DNA of 64,000 bases from Allacma fusca (lineage: Eukaryota; Arthropoda; Collembola; Symphypleona; Sminthuridae): NCBI GenBank assembly GCA_947179485.1, contig OX359247.1, positions 8,957,060-9,021,059 on the forward strand, read 5' to 3'. A program made the position numbers and the translations under genes. Positions 11,906 through 19,322 of this stretch are shown piece after piece. Each line of letters opens with the position of its first letter. Position 1 is the stretch's first letter. The notes under the pieces are model-generated. The model was not told where the DNA came from and did not search any database. It was given only the letters and a program-made list of their open reading frames with translations.

Positions 11906-13396
11906 ATGTCCGGATTCACAGTTACCTTGCTTAGCGATTCATCGTATAATTTTTACCCTGAAAACACTATAACTAATTTTCGAAACAAGTTAGCTACAAG
12001 ACTTGAGTTGGACTCTCGAGAATATGAGGTTGCATTAAGTTCATGCACATACACATCTACAGATGTATTTATTAGAGAGGGTGAAGAGTTGGGTACTGCA
12101 TCAATCCGGTGGGCAGAATCGGATTTAATATCAACTTCTATACTAGACCTGAGCGCTGTTAAATGGATTGAAGGAGATACTGTAAAGTGTAAGTTATTCG
12201 CGCCGTCAAACTTTTCAGCAGAGTACATGTTTCTGGAATATTTATCCACCGTAACAAGAGATTTATATAAACTGAATGCAGGAGACTATGTTGAAATTAC
12301 AAAGGAAAGCGGCAATCAAAAATTGATTTACGACTTTGAACTAAGTGATCGGTTAAAGAACGTTTTCGGGCTTCAGGACGGTATGATCAAGATGGAACCT
12401 GCTGCAGCGCCAGCAATTTTAGACACTGATAAAACAATTATTACTGGTAACCATAATATATTGAAAACACCAATGCTGTTTGCAACGTCCCAACATGGGG
12501 TTCGTATAGAAGTAAGAAGGGAAGTTGACCCGGTTAATAAACTTTGGCAGGTACCGCCTTTTTACATAGTACCAACACGAAGGAGCCTTATGGACGCTTT
12601 TATATATAAAGATAAGGTACATCCGCATGTAGAACACAATGTTTTTAATGTTGATACAAGTCCAAGTAAAGATGAAGTTATAGCAGTAACAATTTACAAA
12701 CATTTATTTATGAACTTGGGGCTTGATAGTCATCCGCATGATACTTACCATTTTTATAATAATAGTCAACAATATTTTAAACATGCTATTGGGAAGAAGA
12801 ATAAGATTGATATAAAGTACTATCTAGTAAATGACGATGTAATCGCCACAAACAAAAAAGATTCTACAATTGTTATTAAGGCCGGGGTTAACTGTACTTC
12901 ATTTGAACAAATGATGACTGTATTAAGCGAGCAACTTCAGTTTAACTGGCAGATTAGATCCGACAAAATGATTTTAGAGTATAACAAAAACTCAAAAATG
13001 AATGAGTATGACTTTACCGCGCTACTGCAGCTTCATTTGGGATTTCAATCAATACCTACTACATCACTTGCCATCAGATCAAGTCCATTTCCAAGGTTTA
13101 GAGCACGTCACAGGTTCCACAAGGACTTTGCAAACGAGCTTCTGTTTGTATACTGCGACGTCGTAGCCAATCAATTTGTTGGAGATGCCTATGCACCTCT
13201 TTTAAGATGTATGCCGCTCACATATAATAACGGTCGGACGTTTGAGCATGAATTTAAAAATCTGACTTATCTTCCATTGAAAACCCATTCATTTGAGAGT
13301 ATACATGTGTATATAATGAATGAATCGGGAGCACCGCCCCCATTCGAAGTTGGTGACTTTAAGTGTACACTGCATTTTCGGGAACAGCGCAGTTAA
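11906..13396 (+). CDS. Polinton conserved virion protein (penton/minor-capsid type), 496 aa
   Basis: The N-terminus FTVTLLSDSSYNFYPENTIT, followed by NFRNKLATRLELDSREYEVAL, matches a protein I recall from many metazoan Polintons, with the pattern F-x-V-T-L-x-S-(N/D)-S-S-x-x-x-(F/Y)-(Y/F)-P-(D/E)-N-T-x-(S/T)-(N/H)-F. It sits immediately before the core-type and capsid genes, a usual order. It is generally treated as a virion component, probably a minor capsid or penton-like protein; that role is inferred, not visible. Start ATG is in context CAACATGTCC and the frame is open to the stop. There is no signal peptide or membrane span. The gene ends 22 nt before the next ATG. Confidence 0.85.
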   Translation: MSGFTVTLLSDSSYNFYPENTITNFRNKLATRLELDSREYEVALSSCTYTSTDVFIREGEELGTASIRWAESDLISTSILDLSAVKWIEGDTVKCKLFAPSNFSAEYMFLEYLSTVTRDLYKLNAGDYVEITKESGNQKLIYDFELSDRLKNVFGLQDGMIKMEPAAAPAILDTDKTIITGNHNILKTPMLFATSQHGVRIEVRREVDPVNKLWQVPPFYIVPTRRSLMDAFIYKDKVHPHVEHNVFNVDTSPSKDEVIAVTIYKHLFMNLGLDSHPHDTYHFYNNSQQYFKHAIGKKNKIDIKYYLVNDDVIATNKKDSTIVIKAGVNCTSFEQMMTVLSEQLQFNWQIRSDKMILEYNKNSKMNEYDFTALLQLHLGFQSIPTTSLAIRSSPFPRFRARHRFHKDFANELLFVYCDVVANQFVGDAYAPLLRCMPLTYNNGRTFEHEFKNLTYLPLKTHSFESIHVYIMNESGAPPPFEVGDFKCTLHFREQRS

Positions 13397-13418
13397 TGCT
13401 GCGCATGAAGAAACAATA

Positions 13419-13958
13419 ATGGTGAAAACATACAAATGTTCTGATAAAGAGAGTAAGTTTTATAGAATTCACACGCCACAATATGGGTATGGAGTTCAAT
13501 ATGGTCGAGGATTACTGTTTTATCGAGGATCAAATATTCGCCAGAAGGGCAGTGGTTTGGGATCATTCTTTGGATCTATTGCCAGACGGTTAATACCTTT
13601 TGCGACAAAGTATATTCTACCACATGCTAAAGCGGCCTTAAAAAATGTTGCTATAGATGTATTGGAAGGTGGTCGTCCTTTACGTGAGTCATTGAGAGAC
13701 AGAGGTCTCTCTGCACTTAAAGGGGTGGGAAATGACGTTATTAATCAGTCTGGGTCTGGATTTTGTCGCAAACGAAAGCTTGATGAAGATCGTCTATTCA
13801 GTTATAAGAAAATTAAACGTAGTGCAAAAATCGGACGAGGAATCAAGAAAAAAACTCCTAAAAAGCGTAAGACTGGTCGCGGTGTCTTGAAACTCAACTT
13901 AAAGAAGCAAAAACCCAAACATAAAAAACGTAAACGAGGGGTGAATATTTTTTCATAA
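13419..13958 (+). CDS. Basic amphipathic virion core/lytic-type protein, 179 aa
   Basis: Start chosen at ATG 13419 (AATAATGG); the frame is also open back to 13320, but that part overlaps the preceding gene. Layout: about 45 residues rich in Tyr and Gly; a Gly-containing amphipathic stretch GLGSFFGSIARRLIPFATKY; another helix-like segment; then a very Lys/Arg-rich tail (KKKTPKKRKTGRG, KHKKRKRG). This resembles Polinton proteins compared with adenovirus membrane-lytic and core precursors (family recall). Three Q-x-G-x-G motifs are present: QYGRG, QKGSG and QSGSG. They fit the adenain consensus and divide the protein into a leader, an amphipathic part and a basic tail. The stop is 2 nt before the next ATG. 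Confidence 0.85.
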   Translation: MVKTYKCSDKESKFYRIHTPQYGYGVQYGRGLLFYRGSNIRQKGSGLGSFFGSIARRLIPFATKYILPHAKAALKNVAIDVLEGGRPLRESLRDRGLSALKGVGNDVINQSGSGFCRKRKLDEDRLFSYKKIKRSAKIGRGIKKKTPKKRKTGRGVLKLNLKKQKPKHKKRKRGVNIFS

Positions 13959-13960
13959 TA

Positions 13961-15292
13961 ATGGCTGCAAACCATCATTTTCTCCGAAGTGAGCTGGATA
14001 TTTTTAAACGCGAGGGTTATGACATGAGCATTCTAACTACTCAATCATGCGATATTTATCCAAATTGTCCACTATCCGAAACAGCTGTTCCATTAACATT
14101 TATTGTTAATAGTACTGACGCGCATTATATTGATCCTAGTAAAACAAGACTGTATTTACGAATGAGGGTATTAGACAATACAAATGCTGTAAATGCTGCA
14201 GGAGTTTTAGTAGCACCTGTCAACAATATTCTTCATTCTGTTTTTTCACAGTGTTCTGTGTACTTGAATGAAACATTGATTACGCCGACAAACCCTTACT
14301 ATGCTTATAGATGCATGTTCGAAAGACTGTTATTGTTTTCCAAGGAATATAATGAAACTCAATCGCAATGTGCTGGATATTTTAAAAACACAGACTGTGA
14401 ATCAACATCAATTGTTGATAACAGTTCTTATAGCGAGAGATATGCAATGTGTAATGGTAGCAGAGAATTTGAAGTAATTGGTAGACCCCATGTGGATCTA
14501 TTTGCTCAGCCGGATTTTTTGCCACCCGGAGTTGATTTAAAAATTGTATTTCATCGATCTACGGATGCTTTTGCGCTGCATTGCCCAGCAGCTGCTCAAG
14601 GAACTGTGCAAAGGCGATTCAGACTAAGCATTTTGGAAGCAAAACTACAAGTTACAAGACATAAAGTACTAGCAGCCGCAGCAATTGAACATATAAGGCA
14701 ATGGGAAGGAGGTGATGTTGCAAATCTGTACTTAAACAAAGTGGATATAAAGAGCTTTTCATTGCCTACTGGAACCTTGTCAAGAATTGAAGAGGGAGTA
14801 TTTAAAGGGGGACAATTACCCGAACGTCTTGTACTTGCCATTGTACCCAGCACAAATGCAAACGGCACACCATTAACTAATCCATTCGTCTTTGGCGACT
14901 ATGATTTATCACATGTAAATGTATCAGTAAATGGAGACACGAATGAGACGTATCCTTTGGAAGTGGACTTCAGGCCAGACAGTATCAGAATTCAAGAGGC
15001 AGTTAGCAATATTTACCGAGCTATTGGAATTGATAACAAGGATGCAAGTATTGATTTTAGCGCCTCCGACTTTGCAAATAACCGCGCATTGTTTGTATAT
15101 GAGATCGCTCCAATCAGTGACGCGCGTGCACTACCCAGATTTGGAAACATTAAGATCGAGCTCCGGTTTAGAACCGCCACAACAGTGCCTTTAACGGTTC
15201 TTTGTTATACAGAGTCCCAGAGTATTCTAAATATTGACAAAAATAAATCAATATACTTTACTGATTACTCGCACGAGGCCATGCAATCATGA
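13961..15292 (+). CDS. Polinton double jelly-roll-type capsid protein, 443 aa
   Basis: Homologous to the proteins annotated in many animals as F54H12.2-like, which are Polinton capsid proteins of the adenovirus-hexon/jelly-roll type (family recall). Visible landmarks: SELDIF at residues 10-15; YIDPSKTRLYLRMRV at 56-70; and the strongly conserved block 86-109, beginning PVNNILHSVFSQ and ending YLNETLITP, followed by NPYYAYR. It would form the main shell of the particle. Start ATG is in context ATAATGG. The last bases overlap the protease start by ATGA (15289-15292). Hexon-like major capsid is the best call, but a penton or minor role cannot be excluded without structure prediction. Confidence 0.9.
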   Translation: MAANHHFLRSELDIFKREGYDMSILTTQSCDIYPNCPLSETAVPLTFIVNSTDAHYIDPSKTRLYLRMRVLDNTNAVNAAGVLVAPVNNILHSVFSQCSVYLNETLITPTNPYYAYRCMFERLLLFSKEYNETQSQCAGYFKNTDCESTSIVDNSSYSERYAMCNGSREFEVIGRPHVDLFAQPDFLPPGVDLKIVFHRSTDAFALHCPAAAQGTVQRRFRLSILEAKLQVTRHKVLAAAAIEHIRQWEGGDVANLYLNKVDIKSFSLPTGTLSRIEEGVFKGGQLPERLVLAIVPSTNANGTPLTNPFVFGDYDLSHVNVSVNGDTNETYPLEVDFRPDSIRIQEAVSNIYRAIGIDNKDASIDFSASDFANNRALFVYEIAPISDARALPRFGNIKIELRFRTATTVPLTVLCYTESQSILNIDKNKSIYFTDYSHEAMQS

Positions 15293-15825
15293 ATACTGAT
15301 GAAGTTTATAATTATCTTAATGTAATATGTAAACGTAGAAATGCTAAATTTGATGTAATATCATGTGATGAATTAAAACATGTTAAACTTAGCAGATTTC
15401 CACTGTGTGTAGTGGTTAATTCAGATCCTAGTACAAAACCTGGGGATCATTGGCTAGCATTCTATAAAGAGAGTAAAAGCAGCTGTTTGGAGTTTTTTGA
15501 TTCGTATGGTTTCGGAATAAGCTATTATTCCAAGGAATTTAAAATCTTTGCTATGCGATGTAAGGTTTGCGTGAGAGAAAATATTCGACAGTTGCAAAAT
15601 TGGAATTCAATTGTATGCGGGAACTACGTATTGTATTTTTTGTACAAAAGTCTACAACGTTGCAGCCCTATGAAGATATATTGTGAATTTAGTAATAATT
15701 TTGCTCGTAATGACAAGTATGTAGCATATTTTATTGCATCAAGGCAATATTTATTAAAACACAATTGTTGTAATAAAACAATAATTCAGAATGTAACAAA
15801 GTTTGAAAAAAAAATAATAAAATAA
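15289..15825 (+). CDS. Adenain-like (C5-type) maturation cysteine protease, 178 aa
   Basis: The catalytic set of adenovirus-type proteases is visible in order: His54 in PGDHWLAFY, Asp71 in EFFDSYG, Gln103 as the oxyanion residue in QLQNWNS, and Cys110 in SIVCGNYVLYFL. Length is close to the roughly 200 aa of adenain. Its expected role is cleavage of virion precursors during maturation. Likely substrates in this element carry Q-x-G-x-G motifs (proteins at 13419-13958 and 15832-16467, and the -1 frame at 16478-16797). The start overlaps the capsid stop as ATGA, so translation may depend on reinitiation. AATAAA overlaps the stop codon. Confidence 0.94.
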   Translation: MNTDEVYNYLNVICKRRNAKFDVISCDELKHVKLSRFPLCVVVNSDPSTKPGDHWLAFYKESKSSCLEFFDSYGFGISYYSKEFKIFAMRCKVCVRENIRQLQNWNSIVCGNYVLYFLYKSLQRCSPMKIYCEFSNNFARNDKYVAYFIASRQYLLKHNCCNKTIIQNVTKFEKKIIK

Positions 15826-15831
15826 AACTTT

Positions 15832-16467
15832 TTAATCAAAATGTTTCCATTTGGATAGTATTCTGCGCATGTTTCCTTTACCATATTGCGAGTTATCTAT
15901 TATTTTCTTAGGTCCAGGAAGAGACATTGCATCAGCTCGTGAAAGTCTTAGCGATCTACGCTTTGGTATAGGTCCGGCGATTTTTCCTGTTGTTAGATTA
16001 TGGGCTCTAACAAAATCCATGTTTCGTTTGGGCTGTCGCCTCGCTTTGTTTTGATAATATTCCCTTATAGGGGATATTTCAACATCCATGCTCTCATTCG
16101 GTTGAGGAATATTTTGACTAAAATCAATAAGAGATTCACTAGTTTGAGGAATGCCTTCTTTGAAATCAATCAGAGATTCATACACAGATTCATCATCTTG
16201 AGGCCCGTTGAGAAGCGAGGGTTGTTTGTCGAATGATGCCGGATTCACGTTAGTTTGCTGCTTAACCAACTTAACAAGGAAGGGGTGATTGTCATCATAG
16301 TGTTTTTTATTTCTCATCTGTCTGGCATATTTACCGTATAGAGATTGTTTTACATCATTAGTCAGCTTGGTGGAATTTAATATCTTTGATGGTGATATAA
16401 TATCATTCGTCTTTGACATTAGCACATTGTACAGCGACTCTGGAATAAGTTTCATGCGCTTAGCCAT
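15832..16467 (-). CDS. Polinton conserved protein with M-K-L-I-P-E-S-L-Y N-terminus, 211 aa
   Basis: The N-terminus MAKRMKLIPESLYNVL, followed by a helical region ending in SLYGKYARQM, matches a small conserved gene found in many animal Polintons. I know no firm function for it. Residues about 75-135 are acidic and carry a repeated ESLIDF (ESLIDFKEGIPQ, ESLIDFSQNIPQ). The C-terminal third is basic and ends with NSQYGKGNMRR, which includes a Q-x-G-x-G protease-type site (QYGKG) about 15 residues from the end. Start ATG is in strong context (ACCATGG). It converges with the protease gene: the two stops are only 6 nt apart. Confidence 0.85.
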   Translation of the reverse strand: MAKRMKLIPESLYNVLMSKTNDIISPSKILNSTKLTNDVKQSLYGKYARQMRNKKHYDDNHPFLVKLVKQQTNVNPASFDKQPSLLNGPQDDESVYESLIDFKEGIPQTSESLIDFSQNIPQPNESMDVEISPIREYYQNKARRQPKRNMDFVRAHNLTTGKIAGPIPKRRSLRLSRADAMSLPGPKKIIDNSQYGKGNMRRILSKWKHFD

Positions 16468-16477
16468 GGTACCAAAA

Positions 16478-16797
16478 TTAAGTCGCGAGCACGTTTGATA
16501 ACAACGATGTTGCCAAGGAAGCTAGTATAGGTATGAAGAACCCGCCACCACTCTGAAGAACTTTCCGTTTTTTCTCAATGACAGAGATTTTTGCGAAAGC
16601 TCGCGTAGATGTTTTTTGTAGGGACGCAATCTGTCAACTGTACTTGCAGATATTGGTACATTGCCTATTATTAGATTGCGAGCACATTCAGATAAAGTTT
16701 TAACTTCGTCATTGGAAGCTTTATTAAGACAATCCTTTACATTCTGTTTGCATTTGCATTTTTTTAAAAATGCTCTATGCCTAAGTAACCGCTTCAT
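16478..16797 (-). CDS. Small conserved Polinton protein interrupted by a -1 frame change
   Basis: From ATG 16797 the frame is open for 91 aa to a stop at 16522. The first 77 residues, including SECARNLIIGNVPISASTVD, match a small gene common in animal Polintons (family recall). After residue 77 the product loses resemblance, while the -1 frame continues for 29 codons to a stop at 16478 with the expected end: a Gly-rich site (LQSGGG) and a hydrophobic segment. The switch lies on A AAA AAC at 16573-16567, the classic eukaryotic -1 slippery heptamer, in the correct phase. It may be programmed frameshifting, polymerase slippage, or loss of one A from a homopolymer. The -1 stop is 10 nt before the next gene. 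Confidence 0.75.
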
Positions 16798-16921
16798 ATC
16801 TGATTTTTGCTGCGAGAGTTAAAAACAGTGCATGTGAACTTATACAGTTCCCAATATTATCTGGCCTACATAAGGTAATGCACATATATTATAAAGTATA
16901 TTTACACAATTTCATTGGACA
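16798..16921. promoter_or_regulatory. Divergent promoter region between the small virion gene and integrase
   Basis: This 124-bp AT-rich gap separates divergent start codons. On the plus strand TATAAAG (16890-16896) is followed 24 bp later by TCATTG, with a likely start at 16914, only 8 nt before the integrase ATG. The reverse strand of the same box reads TATAATATATG and could serve the minus-strand gene, though no TCATT initiator is seen there. Confidence 0.5.
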
Positions 16922-17854
16922 ATGTCAGATGCAAAAATAAAACGTCTGTATTTGAACCCCAAATTCAGGGGCAGTTTTTCAGGCATAAGTACTTTTATGA
17001 AGCATTATAAAGGCGGCGAATGCAGATCTACAGTTGAAAGAATTTTACGAGGTATTCCAGCATACGCTGAAAACAAACCTGCAATACGCAAATTTCCAAG
17101 ACGTCAGGTCGTGGTCCATGGAATTGACGAACAGTGGGTTATTGATTTAATAGACATATCAGCTTACAGCAAAAATAATAATAACCACAGGTATCTGTTA
17201 AGCATCATCGACGCGTTCAGTAAATATGCATTTGTTCGCCCTGTTAAAACTAAAAATAGCTTAGATGTTTTAACAGTTTTCAAGAAAATATTGAAAGATT
17301 CGGGAAGACAGCCAAAAAGAATTCAATGTGACAAAGGCGGCGAGTTTAAAAAAGATTTTAAAGAATTTTGTGTGAATAACGGAATCGAAATTTTTCATGT
17401 TCAATCTGAACTGAAGGCATGCATCGTTGAAAGATTTAATCGAACCATTATGGAAAAAATAAGTCGATATGTTCAGCATAAAGAAAACTACAAATTCGTT
17501 CATGTTCTGCAAAAGTTAGTTCGGAATTATAATACAACTGTTCATTCCAGCACTAAATTTGCTCCAGTAAATGTTAACTCCAAGAATGAAATGGAGGTAT
17601 GGTTCCATCTGTATGGAAATAAGGAATTAAAATCTTATGATAAGCCCCAGTTTAACGTTGGAGATCGTGTTCTTATTTCTATTGATAAAAATACGTTTGA
17701 GAAAGGATACTCAAAACGATTCAAACCAGAGGTTTTTACTGTAAACAGAATAGGGAACTCGAACCCTCGTATGTATTATTTAACTGATCCGGAAGATAAT
17801 GAAGATATGGAAGGGGGATTTTACGCTCAAGAACTTTCAAAAGTTAATTATTAA
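16922..17854 (+). CDS. Polinton DDE integrase (retroviral-type), 310 aa
   Basis: It catalyses strand transfer of the element ends and produces the 6-bp target duplication seen at both flanks. The catalytic triad is visible: Asp75 in QWVIDLIDIS, Asp137 in IQCDKGGEF and Glu170 in ACIVERFNRT (61 and 32 residues between). The first 60 residues match the usual Polinton leader ending KFPRRQVVVHGIDEQW. The C-terminal part, with FNVGDRVLI and ending in GGFYAQELSKV, is the SH3/chromo-like domain of this family. No reverse transcriptase or gag is nearby, so this is not a retrotransposon integrase. Start ATG is in context GACAATGTC. All catalytic residues are present. Confidence 0.96.
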   Translation: MSDAKIKRLYLNPKFRGSFSGISTFMKHYKGGECRSTVERILRGIPAYAENKPAIRKFPRRQVVVHGIDEQWVIDLIDISAYSKNNNNHRYLLSIIDAFSKYAFVRPVKTKNSLDVLTVFKKILKDSGRQPKRIQCDKGGEFKKDFKEFCVNNGIEIFHVQSELKACIVERFNRTIMEKISRYVQHKENYKFVHVLQKLVRNYNTTVHSSTKFAPVNVNSKNEMEVWFHLYGNKELKSYDKPQFNVGDRVLISIDKNTFEKGYSKRFKPEVFTVNRIGNSNPRMYYLTDPEDNEDMEGGFYAQELSKVNY

Positions 17855-17867
17855 TTACCTGTGATGT

Positions 17868-17900
17868 ATCGTTTTGAGGACATTCTCTCCCCAAAACGAT
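17868..17900 (+). terminator. Stem-loop downstream of integrase
   Basis: The arm 17868-17880 (ATCGTTTTGAGGA) pairs with 17888-17900 in 12 of 13 positions around a 7-nt loop. It lies 14 nt after the integrase stop, and no AATAAA is seen between that stop and the next promoter, so it could act in 3' end formation. That role is inferred. Confidence 0.4.
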
Positions 17901-18015
17901 TTAAGAAAGTGGCCAAGAATTAATGACACAATCGTTTGAGAATATTCCTTTGCTGACTAAGGGTTTACATATTTGTAATTTCAAGGTCCTATTTCTAAAA
18001 ATATATGAAATTGAG

Positions 18016-18053
18016 CATAAATACAGCGCTTGTTGTTACATTTTGTATCATTC
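18016..18053 (+). promoter_or_regulatory. Core promoter of the DLS-motif gene
   Basis: The block GAGCATAAATACAGCG (18013-18028) is almost identical to GAGCATAAATACCGCG at 19064-19079, in front of the next gene. TCATTC follows at 18048, about 33 bp after the box. The paired copies suggest co-regulation of these two neighbouring genes. Confidence 0.6.
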
Positions 18054-18277
18054 AGCCTCTGACATCTCAAGTCGTATAATATACACTAGAGTTCAATAAC
18101 TCTTTGATACTGCAATCAATATTATCCTCATTAAAACAACTGCTACTCCAAGAAAATCTTCCAAGGTATGCGTTTGATTTCAAATTTAATATCATTAATG
18201 CAATGCAAGGTTGTATATTGAAAACGTTCAAGCTATTATTTACGCTGTTCAAATTTTTTAGAGAACTCAACAAGAAA

Positions 18278-19021
18278 ATGGATACGGAAATTAGCCAATG
18301 CATCAAAGCCGTTGAAGGCGAGATCTCTACCGCTCGATCTGATACTGTAATGGATTTATCGGTTAAAGGCAAGACCCTCGAATCTGATGTTGCAATGGAT
18401 TTATCCGTTCAAAACAAAGTAGGCTCTGCTAATGAGTTGGATACTCCAACGGATTTATCTATTAAAGTTAAACCCTCGGTAAATGAAGGTTCAATGGATC
18501 TATCTGCAGCTGCCAAGGCCCCCGAATTGGACGTGCAAGCTGATGCAGCAACGGAAAATTGCCGGGATACTCAGCTTGACAGTACAACACGTAAGCGAAC
18601 CTCATCAGAAGAAACTATTTCGGAAGAATTGAACGAGCCTACTCTTGAAGAAAAAACGGGTGGTGTAGACGAAACAGGCTCAAAAAAATTATATGAAGCT
18701 CATCGAAAACCATTTTTCTTCCTTCATGGACATCCCAAGGATCCTAATCGACCCAAGGTATGGTACTCTCGCTCAGAAGATGGTCAACGTTTGTTCATGA
18801 ACGTTCAACGGACCACTCTAAATGGGAAGAAGATGCGCGTTAATTGGAAGATTGAGCAGACTCCTGAGATTATCAGTAACCTTGTGTACTACTATAATAC
18901 ATGCCGGGGTCGTATTAGCGACATACATGATACGTTGCACGACTGCATGACTCATGTTGACGAACGTATTAGGCTAAACGGGGGATTCAATCGCAATCCA
19001 AACTTTCCAGAAAACTTTTAA
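18278..19021 (+). CDS. DLS-motif (CtBP-binding-like) protein, 247 aa, unknown family
   Basis: Start chosen at ATG 18278 (GAAAATGG); the frame is open further upstream but that part has no ATG outside a likely leader intron. Residues 25-76 hold four spaced DLS motifs: MDLSVK, MDLSVQ, PTDLSIK (57-63) and MDLSAA. PTDLSIK fits P-x-D-L-S-x-K, the binding motif for the co-repressor CtBP, best known from adenovirus E1A; actual binding is inference. Residues 100-140 are Ser/Thr/Glu-rich and contain RKRTSSEE, a possible nuclear signal and phosphosite. The C-terminal 105 residues look folded (KPFFFLHGHP, VWYSRSEDG, VNWKIEQTPEIISNLVYYYN) but I recognise no family. AATAAATAAATAAA follows near 19039. A regulatory early protein is the most plausible reading. 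Confidence 0.82.
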   Translation: MDTEISQCIKAVEGEISTARSDTVMDLSVKGKTLESDVAMDLSVQNKVGSANELDTPTDLSIKVKPSVNEGSMDLSAAAKAPELDVQADAATENCRDTQLDSTTRKRTSSEETISEELNEPTLEEKTGGVDETGSKKLYEAHRKPFFFLHGHPKDPNRPKVWYSRSEDGQRLFMNVQRTTLNGKKMRVNWKIEQTPEIISNLVYYYNTCRGRISDIHDTLHDCMTHVDERIRLNGGFNRNPNFPENF

Positions 19022-19063
19022 CCTTGTACGATGACAAAAATAAATAAATAAACACATTATTCT

Positions 19064-19103
19064 GAGCATAAATACCGCGTATGAAGCATTTCTTAAGTCA
19101 TTC
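19064..19103 (+). promoter_or_regulatory. Core promoter of the spliced cysteine-rich gene
   Basis: GAGCATAAATACCGCG (19064-19079) repeats the block before the DLS-motif gene, and TCATTC at 19098-19103 lies about 32 bp after the box. The predicted start is 19100. Confidence 0.6.
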
Positions 19104-19134
19104 CAGCATCAAGCATTCTATTCATCTCATCCGC

Positions 19135-19183
19135 ATGGCTTTTTCAATAATCATCCCAATTTTCTTCTTTTTTCTGACAATCG
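19135..19183 (+). CDS. Possible first coding exon or hydrophobic microprotein of the cysteine-rich gene
   Basis: The first ATG after the predicted start is 19135 (CGCATGGC). Unspliced, it encodes a 51-aa peptide (to 19290) with a strongly hydrophobic N-terminal run (FSIIIPIFFFFLTIGINILI). Alternatively G|GTATCA at 19184 and CAAACAG ending at 19247 bound a 64-nt intron. Its removal places this exon in frame with ATG 19268, giving the cysteine-rich protein a hydrophobic, signal-like N-terminus (194 aa in total). The donor is weak; either reading remains open. Confidence 0.35.
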
Positions 19184-19267
19184 GTATCAACATTCTAATA
19201 TCGATCTACCTCCATCACCATTGCACATTCGTTTCACATTCAAACAGTTCCCACATTGCTATCAATA

Positions 19268-19322
19268 ATGGCTCAAGCTCAGCTGGTTAGAGCGGCAATG
19301 GAAATTGAACACTCAATCAACA
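19268..19322 (+). CDS. Spliced cysteine-rich protein, exon with ATG 19268
   Basis: The exon starts AATAATGGC and encodes MAQAQLVRAAMEIEHSIN plus one base of the next codon. It ends at a textbook donor ACA|GTAAGTC (intron from 19323). Joined to 19548, the frame continues without a stop into the 153-residue second exon. Reading through the donor instead gives a poly-proline low-complexity peptide from the CCG repeat, which looks like intron translation. Confidence 0.65.

Larger units (their letters stand above)
17855..18277 (+). other. Gap between integrase and DLS-motif gene, with hairpin, promoter and probable 5' UTR intron
   Basis: Holds a stem-loop at 17868-17900, a TATA-like/TCATTC promoter at 18016-18053, and a likely leader intron. 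AAG|GTATGC at 18166 and TTTTTTAG ending at 18261 would remove 96 nt. This takes out the only upstream ATG (18168) and makes ATG 18278 the first start codon. No conserved protein was seen in the gap. Confidence 0.5.

Noticed and set aside
13320..13418. N-terminal extension of the basic core-type protein
   Set aside because: It overlaps the end of the preceding virion gene and gives an unrelated peptide; ATG 13419 starts the conserved-looking part.
16922..17854. Integrase as part of a retrovirus or Gypsy element
   Set aside because: No reverse transcriptase, gag, protease of retroviral type or LTRs nearby; the sequence and setting are Polinton.
18104..18277. N-terminal extension of the DLS-motif protein
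   Set aside because: It starts at TTG, not ATG, and most of it lies in a probable leader intron (18166-18261).
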